Assembly (NCBI GenBank): GCA_028823345.1
Contig: JAPKBR010000012.1
Location: forward strand, 20,484 to 84,483
From: Planctomycetota bacterium
GTDB lineage: Bacteria > Planctomycetota > UBA1135 > GCA-002686595
Reading direction: 5' to 3'
DNA length: 64,000 nt
A program made the translations under genes and the position numbers. The first letter of the stretch is position 1; each line of letters begins with the position of its first letter. This document shows positions 9,343 through 17,565 of this stretch, one piece after another. The notes beneath the pieces are model-generated. The model made no database searches. It saw only the letters and a list, made by a program, of their open reading frames with translations, and had not been told where the DNA came from.

Positions 9343-10974
9343 TCACTTGAATGTACCGCGGAAGGCCTCGATCGAATCTCGTACCTCCGGGGACAGAAGG
9401 TCTTGCCTGAAGGCAAAGGCCCATGTGATGTAGGCCAGAATGAGCACGAAACCCGTGGTCACTCCGCCAACAGCCAGGCGCCTAAATGTGGCTCGCCGGG
9501 CCTGCTTGCGGGTCACGATCACGTTGACCGTTGCCAGCACGGGCACTGCCATCACGCGAGCCAAGTCCCCGGCCGTACGGAAGGTGGACTTGGAATACTC
9601 GCCAGCAATAGCAGCGGCCAAACCGACTGCAAGGCCAGCCAAAATCGAGAACACACCGATAAGCCAAGGGTTGGGCTCTGTGGGCGAGGTGGGCAGGTTG
9701 GGTGCATCCTGAACCTCGAAGGGGTTGCCCATGGGGCCATCCAGCTGGGCCAATTCCTGGCGCACGCTTTCAAGTTGGGTTTCAGTGGCCTGGAGAACCG
9801 CGTGCTTGCGGGCCTGTTCGGCGCCTAGCTCACCCAGCTGAACATAAGCATCTTGCAGCTCTTGAACTTCGATGTTCATGGCCGCGACCTTGTCGTCTTG
9901 GGTGGTCAGGCGCTGATGAAACACCGCCAGCTGCTCTTCGGCGGCTTCAACCTGGGTGCTGGCTTTGACCTTAACATCGTTAGGCACCATGACCTGCTCG
10001 ACGAAAGCGGCAGTTTGCGCCGCCACCAAGGCATCGCGCTCGCGGCGCAGGCGCCCGATTTCACTTTGCGCCAAACGATACTTACGGTGAGCAGGCAACC
10101 AGCCCCTGGCGGCTAGAGTGCTTTCCAACTGGGCAATTCCAGTGTCAACGGCCTGGACCCGCTTCGCGGTGTCATCAGCTTGGATCTTGGTAGTAAAGGG
10201 TACCTCGTCTTCCATACGGTCCCGAGTGCTGACCAGTCGGTCTCGGATGATCAGGGCGTTGACGTAGGTTTCCTCGAACTTCAGTAGCTCCTCTTTTTCG
10301 AGTTCAAGAGCGGTGAACTGGGGTGCCAACCGTTGCTTGACCCGGTCCCCGTCCTGCAGCGCTGGGGGGATGCCGTGGAGCTTGCGCAACTCAGAGATCT
10401 GCCGGCCAATGCTCTTCAGAACCTTGTCGGTTTCACCCCGGGACTCTTTCAGATCGTCATAGGCCTGACGTGTTTGGTTGTGTCGGCGCTCCAACACCTC
10501 TGTGCGCCAGCGGGCCATCAGGTTCTCGAGGAAATCCTGAGCTCGGGCGGCCTCCACGTGGGCAAACTCCGCCCGAACCAACTGCTGGCCGGCATAGCGG
10601 TCCATGGGCGGGGTTTCCACCTCCAGATTGCCAAGGGTGCGATCCACGTAGAGCGACTCGTCCTGTGCCACGAGCACAAGATAGTCATCCCAGGCGAGTT
10701 CCTTGAGGACGGCGCGAACGCGCGCTGGTGAACGAATGGTGTGCTCTGCCACACGGCCCTCACTGGTGCCTTCTCCGCCACCACCCCCACCGTCGCCTTC
10801 CACGTCCCGCAGCATGACTCGGGTACTAGAGACATACTTCTTGGGAATCACGATAGCGATGCTGATCCCGATGGCCGAGATCAGAGTCGCTGGAAGGACG
10901 ATAGCCCAGACCCGACGCTTAAGAACGCCGAGAAACTCGTCTAACTGACTGGTGGCTTCTACTTCGACTGCCAT
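9343..10974 (-). CDS. Chain-length determinant (Wzz-like) protein
   Basis: A 543-residue inner-membrane polysaccharide co-polymerase. It has an N-terminal Wzz domain and transmembrane helix (about residues 20-45, after LDEFLGVLKRRVWAIVLP). A long, charged, predicted coiled-coil periplasmic region spans about 150-400, and a second hydrophobic segment follows NPWLIGVFSILAG. A C-terminal stretch (GDLARVMAVPVLATVNV) resembles the linker before the tyrosine kinase of Wzc-like proteins, but no Walker motifs follow and the protein ends after one more hydrophobic segment. This matches the kinase-less chain-length proteins of exosortase-type loci. A short Gly-rich run (GDGGGGGGEG) lies near residue 65. 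It begins 9 bp after the export lipoprotein stop, so the two are probably co-translated. Confidence 0.85.
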   Translation of the reverse strand: MAVEVEATSQLDEFLGVLKRRVWAIVLPATLISAIGISIAIVIPKKYVSSTRVMLRDVEGDGGGGGGEGTSEGRVAEHTIRSPARVRAVLKELAWDDYLVLVAQDESLYVDRTLGNLEVETPPMDRYAGQQLVRAEFAHVEAARAQDFLENLMARWRTEVLERRHNQTRQAYDDLKESRGETDKVLKSIGRQISELRKLHGIPPALQDGDRVKQRLAPQFTALELEKEELLKFEETYVNALIIRDRLVSTRDRMEDEVPFTTKIQADDTAKRVQAVDTGIAQLESTLAARGWLPAHRKYRLAQSEIGRLRRERDALVAAQTAAFVEQVMVPNDVKVKASTQVEAAEEQLAVFHQRLTTQDDKVAAMNIEVQELQDAYVQLGELGAEQARKHAVLQATETQLESVRQELAQLDGPMGNPFEVQDAPNLPTSPTEPNPWLIGVFSILAGLAVGLAAAIAGEYSKSTFRTAGDLARVMAVPVLATVNVIVTRKQARRATFRRLAVGGVTTGFVLILAYITWAFAFRQDLLSPEVRDSIEAFRGTFK

Positions 10975-10983
10975 GGTGTTGCT

Positions 10984-11838
10984 CTAAAAGATCCCTCCGC
11001 CAGCGGCACCGCCGCCACCGCGCGAGGAGAAGGATGAATCAAATACCCCATAGCGGCTACCCCAGAACATGGCACTACTCACCTCGCGGATCACTTCCGT
11101 AAAGGGGAAGATCAAGGCTTTGATAAAGTAGGCCACCTGGGCCAGCATAGTGGGAGGAACGAAAATGATGTCCCGCTCTTGCACGTGGACATTGAAAGTT
11201 GAGTCTCCGTCAAAGAGCTCGTTGATGTTGACCGTGATCTTGAAGGGGTCCACCGGGTCAGGGCGGATCAACATGACTCGACCCAAGTTCGATGAGTTCG
11301 GCCGGGGCTCGGACCCCATCACCGCCTCAAAGATCGTCAAATCCCCATCGAAAACCTGTTCGCCTTCCTTGTAGACCTCGCCGAAGACAAAATACTTTTT
11401 GCCCATGGTCTTGATCTGCACCTCAAGCATGGTCTCCTCGTACAAGCTGCTGTAGCGCTCGGTCAGGTACGCGCGCAGGTCGCTGCGGGTGTAGCCGGCC
11501 ACGTGAACCACTCCCAGATCCGGCAGCAGAACCGTGCCGTCGATGTCCACCTTCTGGGTGCTCGATAACTCATTGGGGCGAACCACATCCACGAAGGCCA
11601 CCGTATCTCCAATGGTGACGTAGTTCTCTTCCTCGGCATTACCCGTGTAGCGGTTGCCGAAACCGTCACTATTGAGGTACTGCAGGAGGCGCTTATCGGG
11701 GGCGCTGCTTGAGTTGCAGGCACTCAACACGAGCATCAAGGTCAAGGCGACGAGGGTCCAACTCGCCGAGAGCCCTCGGGTGAGGAGGCAAGTTTTGGTT
11801 CGCGGGCAGCTAGAAGGCGATGAGTGGGGCATGGGCAC
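10984..11838 (-). CDS. Polysaccharide export lipoprotein (Wza-like)
   Basis: A 284-residue outer-membrane export protein. The lipobox LSAC places the lipidated cysteine at residue 41, after a hydrophobic segment. It is followed by the export-domain pattern (GDTVAFVDVVRPNELS and the SLBB-like region KKYFVFGEVYKEGEQVFDG). It would form or contribute to the pore through which the exopolysaccharide leaves the cell, partnering the Wzz-like protein encoded 9 bp downstream. The start used is GTG; an ATG two codons later (base 11832) is equally possible. The region before the start is occupied by stem-loops rather than a clear Shine-Dalgarno. The C-terminus is rich in Gly (RGGGGAAGGG). Confidence 0.87.
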   Translation of the reverse strand: MPMPHSSPSSCPRTKTCLLTRGLSASWTLVALTLMLVLSACNSSSAPDKRLLQYLNSDGFGNRYTGNAEEENYVTIGDTVAFVDVVRPNELSSTQKVDIDGTVLLPDLGVVHVAGYTRSDLRAYLTERYSSLYEETMLEVQIKTMGKKYFVFGEVYKEGEQVFDGDLTIFEAVMGSEPRPNSSNLGRVMLIRPDPVDPFKITVNINELFDGDSTFNVHVQERDIIFVPPTMLAQVAYFIKALIFPFTEVIREVSSAMFWGSRYGVFDSSFSSRGGGGAAGGGIF

Positions 11839-11879
11839 TGGGCCGCCGTATGGCGGTGGAATAGCTGAAGGCAGCCCAG
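11838..11879 (-). promoter_or_regulatory. 5' stem-loops covering the export-gene translation start
   Basis: Read on the minus strand, CTGGGCTGCC (11879-11870) can pair with GGCGGCCCAG (11847-11838) as a ten-pair stem with one G-U. The GGCGG part can instead pair with CCGCC (11856-11852) across an ATAC loop. Either fold occludes the bases just before the start codon, where a Shine-Dalgarno would lie. It could modulate export-gene translation. This is structural inference by eye only. Confidence 0.4.
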
Positions 11880-11914
11880 CGGACTACCCTCCTCGTTGTT
11901 TGAATCGGCAGAAA

Positions 11915-11933
11915 GAGGTCAGGAATTGACCTC
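11915..11933 (-). terminator. Inverted repeat, possible terminator after rfbB
   Basis: A perfect 7-bp inverted repeat (GAGGTCA, 5-base loop, TGACCTC) is followed on the minus strand by TTTCT. It sits about 25 bp beyond the rfbB stop and about 75 bp before the export gene. It could end or attenuate transcription of the sugar-precursor genes. The T-run is short and the stem only moderately stable, so a protein-binding operator is an alternative. Confidence 0.45.
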
Positions 11934-11958
11934 ACAGTAGTTTCAATGAGGGTGAGTT

Positions 11959-12990
11959 TCAGCCCTCAGAGCCCGAACCGTACTGCTGAGCGTAGTAGTC
12001 ACGGTAGGCCCCAGTCCTAAGTCCCTGTAGCCACTCGACTTGCGACTCGTACCATTCGATGGTCGCGGGCAGCGCTTGCTCGAAAGTCCAGCGCGGACGC
12101 CATCCCAATGTTGCATCGATCTTGGAAGCATCGATGGCATAGCGCCGATCGTGACCCGGACGGTCGGTTACATAGGTGATCAGGGACTCAGGTTTGCCCA
12201 TAGCCGCCAGGATGCTCTTGACGATCTCGATGTTGGGATATTCGTTGTGACCCCCGATGTTGTACACCTCGCCCAATTCGCCCCGCTCGAGCACCGCCAG
12301 GATCGCCTCACAGTGATCCTGCACATACAGCCAGTCGCGCACCTGCATCCCATCCCCGTAGACCGGCAAGGGCTTGTCCTCGCGGGCATTGGCCAGCATC
12401 AGGGGAACCAGCTTCTCAGGGAACTGCCAGGGACCGTAGTTGTTCGAGCAGCGAGTGGTCAGGGCCGGGAACCCGTGTGTGTGGAAGGCTGCGCGAACGA
12501 GCATGTCGCTGGCTGCCTTCGATGCACTGTAGGGCGAATTCGGGGCGAGGGGTGTGTCTTCGGTGAAGAACCCTTCGCTCCCAAGCGAACCATAGACCTC
12601 GTCGGTGGACACATGCACAAAGCGTTCGATGCCCCGGGCACGACAGGCATCAAGCAAGACTTGCGTCCCGAGCACATTGGTCTGCACAAAGGGCAGTCCC
12701 GAAATGATCGAGCGGTCCACATGACTCTCTGCTGCCATGTGTACAACACTGATCGGCAAATCGCCACAGGCGTCCAGCGCACGCTCCACATCCTCGGTCT
12801 TGCAAATATCGCCGTGGATGAAACGGTGTTTCGGCGATCCCTCAACCATCGCAAGGTTCTGCAGGTTGCCCGCATAGGTCAAGGCGTCCAAGTTAACGCA
12901 CAGCCAGTCCGGGCGCTGCTCGGCAAGCATGTGGACAAAGTTCGAACCGATAAAACCGGCACCGCCGGTCAGGAGGATTGCACGCGTCAT
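11959..12990 (-). CDS. rfbB: dTDP-glucose 4,6-dehydratase
   Basis: A 343-residue extended short-chain dehydrogenase that converts dTDP-glucose to dTDP-4-keto-6-deoxyglucose, the second step towards dTDP-L-rhamnose and related sugars. Visible are the NAD motif TGGAGFIGSN, the family motif HVSTDEVYGSLG, the catalytic YSASK, and CSNNYGPWQFPEKLVP, which is characteristic of RfbB rather than other epimerases. Length is normal. It follows rfbD with 7 bp between them. A possible terminator lies just beyond the stop, so it may be the last gene of the precursor operon. Confidence 0.96.
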   Translation of the reverse strand: MTRAILLTGGAGFIGSNFVHMLAEQRPDWLCVNLDALTYAGNLQNLAMVEGSPKHRFIHGDICKTEDVERALDACGDLPISVVHMAAESHVDRSIISGLPFVQTNVLGTQVLLDACRARGIERFVHVSTDEVYGSLGSEGFFTEDTPLAPNSPYSASKAASDMLVRAAFHTHGFPALTTRCSNNYGPWQFPEKLVPLMLANAREDKPLPVYGDGMQVRDWLYVQDHCEAILAVLERGELGEVYNIGGHNEYPNIEIVKSILAAMGKPESLITYVTDRPGHDRRYAIDASKIDATLGWRPRWTFEQALPATIEWYESQVEWLQGLRTGAYRDYYAQQYGSGSEG

Positions 12991-12997
12991 GGTTTTT

Positions 12998-13882
12998 CTA
13001 AGATCCGAGGAATGTCTTGAGAGCGTCGCGCCAATGGGCCATGGGCGCGCCGCGCAGGGCGGTCAATCGCTCACAATCCAGCACGCTGTAGGGAGGCCGA
13101 TGGGCCGGGCGCGGGAATTCTTCTGTGGGACAAGGCTGCACTTCGCGGTCTTCGATGCCAGAGAGTTCCACAGTGGCGCAAGCGAAGTCATACCAACTCC
13201 CCTCCCCTTCGCAGGTGGCGTGCCAGATGCCCGGCTCCCCCTTGAGCAGCACATCCCAAAGGGCAGGAGCTAATTCCAGGGTCGAGGTAGGCGAACCAAT
13301 CTGATCGGAGACAACGCGCACATGATCGCGTTCCTCAAGGAGCCCTAGGATGGTCCCGGGGAAATGCTTCCCCCTGGGTCCGTAGAGCCACTGGGTGCGC
13401 ACAATGCGGGTTCCATCGGGATGGAACTCGAGGGCCTGCTGTTCCCCGCTGAGCTTCGTGCGCCCGTAGACCGACAGGGGATTCGTGGGATGCCGAGGCT
13501 CGTAGGGCACCGAAGCTTCCCCGTCGAACACGAAGTCCGTGGAAACCATCACTAGAGGGATTCCCGCCACCGCCGAAGCGCGGGCCAGCACGCCGCAGGC
13601 CAAGCCATTGACGCGTTCGACCAACTCGGGTTCTTCCTCAGCCTTGTCCACCGCGGTGTAGGCCGCCGCGTGTATCACGCCCTTGAATGGCCCGTGTTCG
13701 CGGAACAACTCGGCCACCTGATCTTCATCGGTCAGGTCCACACCCAGCGCACCCACGCCCGGCGCTTCGCGCAGATCGGTTCCCAGGGCAGCGACTCCTT
13801 CGGGTACTGCCAACAGCAGTTGACTGCCCAACATACCCGCCGCACCGGTGATCAGGACTTTGTTTGAATTGCTCTCGTTCAT
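12998..13882 (-). CDS. rfbD: dTDP-4-dehydrorhamnose reductase
   Basis: A 294-residue SDR enzyme reducing dTDP-4-keto-rhamnose to dTDP-L-rhamnose. The N-terminus has VLITGAAGMLGSQL, then HAAAYTAVDKAEEE and STDFVFDG, and the catalytic YGRTK, in the order expected of RfbD/RmlD. It lies between rfbA and rfbB. The epimerase gene rfbC that should supply its substrate is not in this window, so either it lies elsewhere or the pathway makes another 6-deoxy sugar. The ATG start at 13882 gives the standard length. Confidence 0.93.
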   Translation of the reverse strand: MNESNSNKVLITGAAGMLGSQLLLAVPEGVAALGTDLREAPGVGALGVDLTDEDQVAELFREHGPFKGVIHAAAYTAVDKAEEEPELVERVNGLACGVLARASAVAGIPLVMVSTDFVFDGEASVPYEPRHPTNPLSVYGRTKLSGEQQALEFHPDGTRIVRTQWLYGPRGKHFPGTILGLLEERDHVRVVSDQIGSPTSTLELAPALWDVLLKGEPGIWHATCEGEGSWYDFACATVELSGIEDREVQPCPTEEFPRPAHRPPYSVLDCERLTALRGAPMAHWRDALKTFLGS

Positions 13883-13939
13883 GGATGCCGCTTGGTTGAC
13901 CTAACTCGAAGTTCGCTTAGATCGGGCTTGGCAAAAGAC

Positions 13940-14671
13940 TTAGTCCAGATGGTTGGCGCCACTTTCCGCCACCAGGTTAGATGCTTGATGCAGGGACTGG
14001 AACGTGCCTGCGTCGGTCCACCAGCCCTCAAGCACGTCTGCGGTCAAGCTGCCGTCCTTGATGTACCAATTGTTCACGTCTGTGATCTCAAATTCACCGC
14101 GAGCGGATGGCTCAAGGGAGTTGATGATCTCAAAGACCCGCGCGTCGTACATGTAAACCCCGATCACAGCCAGGTTGGAAACCGGGTTCTCGGGCTTCTC
14201 GACGATCTCCACCACGCGCCCCTTGTCCATGGTTGCCACGCCAAAACGCTCGGGGTCATGAACCTCCTTGAGCAAAATCTTGCCACCGCTCCCCTGGGCT
14301 TTAAAGGCTTCCACAGCCGCCTTGATGTTGCGCTCGATCAGGTTGTCACCCAGCACCACCGTAAGGGGTTCACCTGCGGCCCAGTGCTCGCATAGGCCAA
14401 GAGCTTCGGCGATACCACCTTCACCCTCTTGGTAGGTGTAGTTGAGGTGCTTCAGCCCAAACTCCTTGCCGTTGCCCAGGAGGGATAAAAAATCCCCTGA
14501 CTTACGCCCGCCCGTGACGATCATGATGTCCGTAATCCCGGCGTTGACCAGGGTTTGGATCGGGTAGTAGATCATCGGCCGGTCAAAAACCGGCAGCAGG
14601 TGCTTGTTGGTTATCTTGGTTAGAGGAAAAAGCCTCGTACCAAGGCCACCAGCCAAAATGACGCCTTTCAT
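13940..14671 (-). CDS. rfbA: Glucose-1-phosphate thymidylyltransferase
   Basis: A 243-residue nucleotidyltransferase that makes dTDP-glucose from dTTP and glucose-1-phosphate. The signature MKGVILAGGLGTRLFPLTK is at the N-terminus, followed by NKHLLPVFDRPMIYYPIQTL and later VVLGDNLIE. The start was set at this Met because the family begins here; an in-frame ATG 19 codons upstream would add an unrelated leader. A weak TAGGA lies 8 bases before the chosen start. At 243 residues it is shorter than classical RmlA (about 290), resembling the short thymidylyltransferases common outside Proteobacteria. It belongs with rfbD and rfbB. Confidence 0.9.
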   Translation of the reverse strand: MKGVILAGGLGTRLFPLTKITNKHLLPVFDRPMIYYPIQTLVNAGITDIMIVTGGRKSGDFLSLLGNGKEFGLKHLNYTYQEGEGGIAEALGLCEHWAAGEPLTVVLGDNLIERNIKAAVEAFKAQGSGGKILLKEVHDPERFGVATMDKGRVVEIVEKPENPVSNLAVIGVYMYDARVFEIINSLEPSARGEFEITDVNNWYIKDGSLTADVLEGWWTDAGTFQSLHQASNLVAESGANHLD

Positions 14672-14766
14672 GATTTGGATTCCTAGGGTGTGAGGGGTTA
14701 GGGGGAAACGGGGTATTTCGGGCAGCAAGTTACCCGAAAGCAGTCCGTCCGGGGGCTTCTAGTCCC

Positions 14767-15717
14767 TCAGGGGCGGGCACGATACCACGCCACGAAACGT
14801 TGCAGGCCCTCAGTCACTGGAACTTGGGGGTCATAGGCAAGCATTTCACGGGCCTTGGACACGTCCGCAAAGGTCACCGGAACGTCTCCCGGCTGGCTGG
14901 GGAGGCGCTCAAGCAGGGGCTCTTGACCGCATGCGACGCCAATCTGGGCCACCAGCTCAGACAGGGTGGTGGTGGCAGATTCTCCTAAATTGTAGATCTC
15001 ATAGGCTCCGCAGCGGTCCAGAGCCTGCACCACGCCCCCCACGATGTCGCTCACATAGGTGTAATCCCGCCGGCTGCTGCCATCACCAAAGAAAGGGATG
15101 GACTCGCCCTCATGGACGCAGCGCACAAAACGATGGATCGCCATCTCCGGCCGTTGACGCGGCCCGTAGACCGTGAAGAAACGCAGACAGGTGGTTGGAA
15201 TCTGGTACAGATGATGGAACGTCCAACACAGCAACTCGCCAGCGCGCTTAGTGGCTGCATAGGGCGAAACCGGACGGGAAACATCATCGTCCTCTTCAAA
15301 AGGCACCTTCTCGTTGCCCCCATAGACGCTGGAAGAAGAGGCAAAGACAAAGCGCGTCTTGGGGCGCTTTTGCAAGGCTTCTAAAATCAGGGTGGTCCCG
15401 CGCAGATTCACGTCTTGATAGAGCTGGGGATCATCCAGACTTGGACGAACCCCCGCCATGGCCGCAAGGTGAACCACCCCATCGAAGCCATCCTCAACGA
15501 TCAGCCGTTGGATGAGATCCTGGTCGCGGATGTCGCCCTCGATAATTTTACCCCCCGCCGCCAAAACCAACTCAGCATTCTCGCGCTTGATACGGGGGTC
15601 ATAGAAGTCGTTGAAGTTGTCGAGCACAACAACCTCATCCCCACGCCCCAATAGCGCTTCCGCAAGATGAGAGCCGATGAACCCAGCCCCTCCGGTCACA
15701 AGATAACGGCCACTCAT
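14767..15717 (-). CDS. NAD-dependent epimerase, probably UDP-glucuronate 4-epimerase
   Basis: A 316-residue extended SDR. It has TGGAGFIGSHL at the N-terminus, NDFYDPRIKREN (typical of UDP-glucuronate 4-epimerases that make UDP-galacturonate), FASSSSVYGG, the catalytic YAATK, and RFFTVYGPRQRPEMAI. Its start overlaps the glmS stop by ATGA, and UDP-xylose synthase lies two genes upstream, so both would draw on UDP-glucuronate. Substrate assignment rests on the NDFYDP motif and is likely but not certain; UDP-glucose 4-epimerase is the alternative. Confidence 0.83.
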   Translation of the reverse strand: MSGRYLVTGGAGFIGSHLAEALLGRGDEVVVLDNFNDFYDPRIKRENAELVLAAGGKIIEGDIRDQDLIQRLIVEDGFDGVVHLAAMAGVRPSLDDPQLYQDVNLRGTTLILEALQKRPKTRFVFASSSSVYGGNEKVPFEEDDDVSRPVSPYAATKRAGELLCWTFHHLYQIPTTCLRFFTVYGPRQRPEMAIHRFVRCVHEGESIPFFGDGSSRRDYTYVSDIVGGVVQALDRCGAYEIYNLGESATTTLSELVAQIGVACGQEPLLERLPSQPGDVPVTFADVSKAREMLAYDPQVPVTEGLQRFVAWYRARP

Positions 15718-17555
15718 TCGACGGTCACACTCTTAGCTAGGTTTCGTGGTTTATCAATATCGCAGCCCCGTTGTTCCGCAATGTAATAGGAGAACAACTG
15801 CAAAGGAATCACGTTCAACAGGGGCGACAGAATTTCAAGGGCTGTGGGCACCGGGCAAACATCCCGAGCCAGATCGTGGGTCGCTTGATCTGAGCCCACG
15901 CTCAAGACCACCCCCCCGCGGGCCTGTACTTGCTCCACATTGGAACGCATCTTATCGGCAAGGGGCGACTGCGCATTCACACAGACAATCGTCATGCCCG
16001 GATCGATCAGGGCGATGGGTCCGTGCTTCATTTCGCCGGCCGCGTAGCCCTCAGCGTGCACATAGGAGATTTCCTTCAATTTCAAGGCGCCCTCAAGAGC
16101 GATCGGATAATTGATGCCGCGCCCGATGAATAGAAAACCCTTGGCCGCCGCATGGCGGCGCGCCACTGAGCGCATTTCCTCGCACTTGGACTGGGTCAGA
16201 AGCTGCTCCATCTGGGAGCGCAAGCCCCGCATCCCCTGCAGTAGCTCCCGGGCACGCTCAACACTAAGGTTGCCTTTGGCGCGTCCCAGACGAATGGCAA
16301 AGAGAATGCCCGCCGCCACTTGAGCGGTGAAAGCCTTGGTGCTGGCGACTCCGATTTCGGGCCCCGCGTGGGTCAAAATCGCAGCATCCGCCTCGCGCAC
16401 CTGACTGGCCCCCTGCACATTGCAGATTGCCAAAACTCTGGCGCCCAATTTCTGGCAGAGGCGTGTAGCGGCCAGGGTGTCCGCGGTCTCACCGGATTGG
16501 GTCAGGGCCAAGGCCAGGGTGTTTTTCGCGAGCACGGGGCCCCGATAACGGAACTCACTGGCAAAGTCCACATCCACCGGCACTCGGGCCAATTCCTCGA
16601 TGGCATAGCGCGTGACTAAACCCGCATGCAAGGCCGTTCCGCAAGCCACCACTTGAATGCGCTCCACTTGTCGCAGAGCATCGTCTTCCAGCCCGGGCAA
16701 AATCACATCCCCGGCCTCTTCGTCCATACGATCAAAAACCGTACGGGCCAAGACATCGGGCTGCTCATGGATCTCCTTGAGCATGTGATGGGGCCACGGC
16801 CCCTTGTTGGCTTCTTTGGGATCCCAATCGATGGCCTCGGGCACTCGCTCCACCGAATTCCCTGCCGCATCAAACAAGGCGTAGCCGCCTGCGGTCAAGA
16901 TCCCCATGTCCCCGTCTTCGAGAAATACCACATCGCTCGAGTGGGGCAGCAGGGCCAAGAGGTCCGAACCTAAGTAGGTCCCGCCTGGGCCTTGGGCCAC
17001 AACAAGCGGAGGCCCCTGGCGCGCGCAAAGAATCGCCGGTCCCGTGTCCGTATCCAAGAGGAGCGCCACCGCGTAGTAGCCCTCCACTCGCGCGAGGGCG
17101 GCGCGCAGGGCCGCGAGGGGTTCGTCAGGAGCAGCGGTCAGTTCCTCGGCGATGAGATGGCCTAAGACCTCGGAGTCGGTCTGGGAAACGAACTTGATGC
17201 CCTTGGCCGCTAGCTCTTGCCTAAGGCTTTGATGGTTCTCAATGATCCCGTTGTGGACCATGGCCAATGCGCCGCCTCCCGCCATGTGGGGGTGTGCATT
17301 GAGGTCGCTGGGGGCCCCATGGGTGGCCCAACGGGTGTGCCCGATCCCTGCGCTCGCCCCGGCTAAAGCCCCATCCTCAAGGATTCCTTCCAGGTTGGCC
17401 AGCCGCCCCTGCTTCTTACGCACGAGGATCTCCTGCCCCGTATGGACAGCTATGCCCGCACTGTCGTAGCCCCGATACTCCAGCACCCTCAAGCCCTCGA
17501 CTAGGGCCGACAGCACCGGCTCGCCCTGACGAATCGCTCCAACGATTCCGCACAT
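15714..17555 (-). CDS. glmS: Glutamine--fructose-6-phosphate aminotransferase (isomerizing)
   Basis: A 613-residue enzyme making glucosamine-6-phosphate, the first step to UDP-GlcNAc for peptidoglycan, lipid A and amino-sugar glycans. Cys2 of MCGIVGAI is the glutaminase nucleophile. HTRWATHG and the two SIS domains (CGTALHAG, SQSGETADT, GVASTKAFTAQ) follow, and the C-terminus ends in the expected DKPRNLAKSVTVE. The start is fixed by the requirement for an N-terminal cysteine after Met removal; the frame is open 55 codons further upstream but lacks homology there. It starts 10 bp after the UXS gene stop and is coupled to the next gene by ATGA. Confidence 0.97.
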   Translation of the reverse strand: MCGIVGAIRQGEPVLSALVEGLRVLEYRGYDSAGIAVHTGQEILVRKKQGRLANLEGILEDGALAGASAGIGHTRWATHGAPSDLNAHPHMAGGGALAMVHNGIIENHQSLRQELAAKGIKFVSQTDSEVLGHLIAEELTAAPDEPLAALRAALARVEGYYAVALLLDTDTGPAILCARQGPPLVVAQGPGGTYLGSDLLALLPHSSDVVFLEDGDMGILTAGGYALFDAAGNSVERVPEAIDWDPKEANKGPWPHHMLKEIHEQPDVLARTVFDRMDEEAGDVILPGLEDDALRQVERIQVVACGTALHAGLVTRYAIEELARVPVDVDFASEFRYRGPVLAKNTLALALTQSGETADTLAATRLCQKLGARVLAICNVQGASQVREADAAILTHAGPEIGVASTKAFTAQVAAGILFAIRLGRAKGNLSVERARELLQGMRGLRSQMEQLLTQSKCEEMRSVARRHAAAKGFLFIGRGINYPIALEGALKLKEISYVHAEGYAAGEMKHGPIALIDPGMTIVCVNAQSPLADKMRSNVEQVQARGGVVLSVGSDQATHDLARDVCPVPTALEILSPLLNVIPLQLFSYYIAEQRGCDIDKPRNLAKSVTVE

Positions 17556-17565
17556 ACTGAAAGCC

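Noticed and set aside
9343..10974. Chain-length protein as a Wzc-type tyrosine kinase
   Set aside because: The linker resembles Wzc but no Walker A or B motif or Tyr-rich tail follows.
12040..13020. 326-codon plus-strand frame opposite rfbB
   Set aside because: High-GC shadow frame; the opposite strand encodes an unmistakable RfbB.
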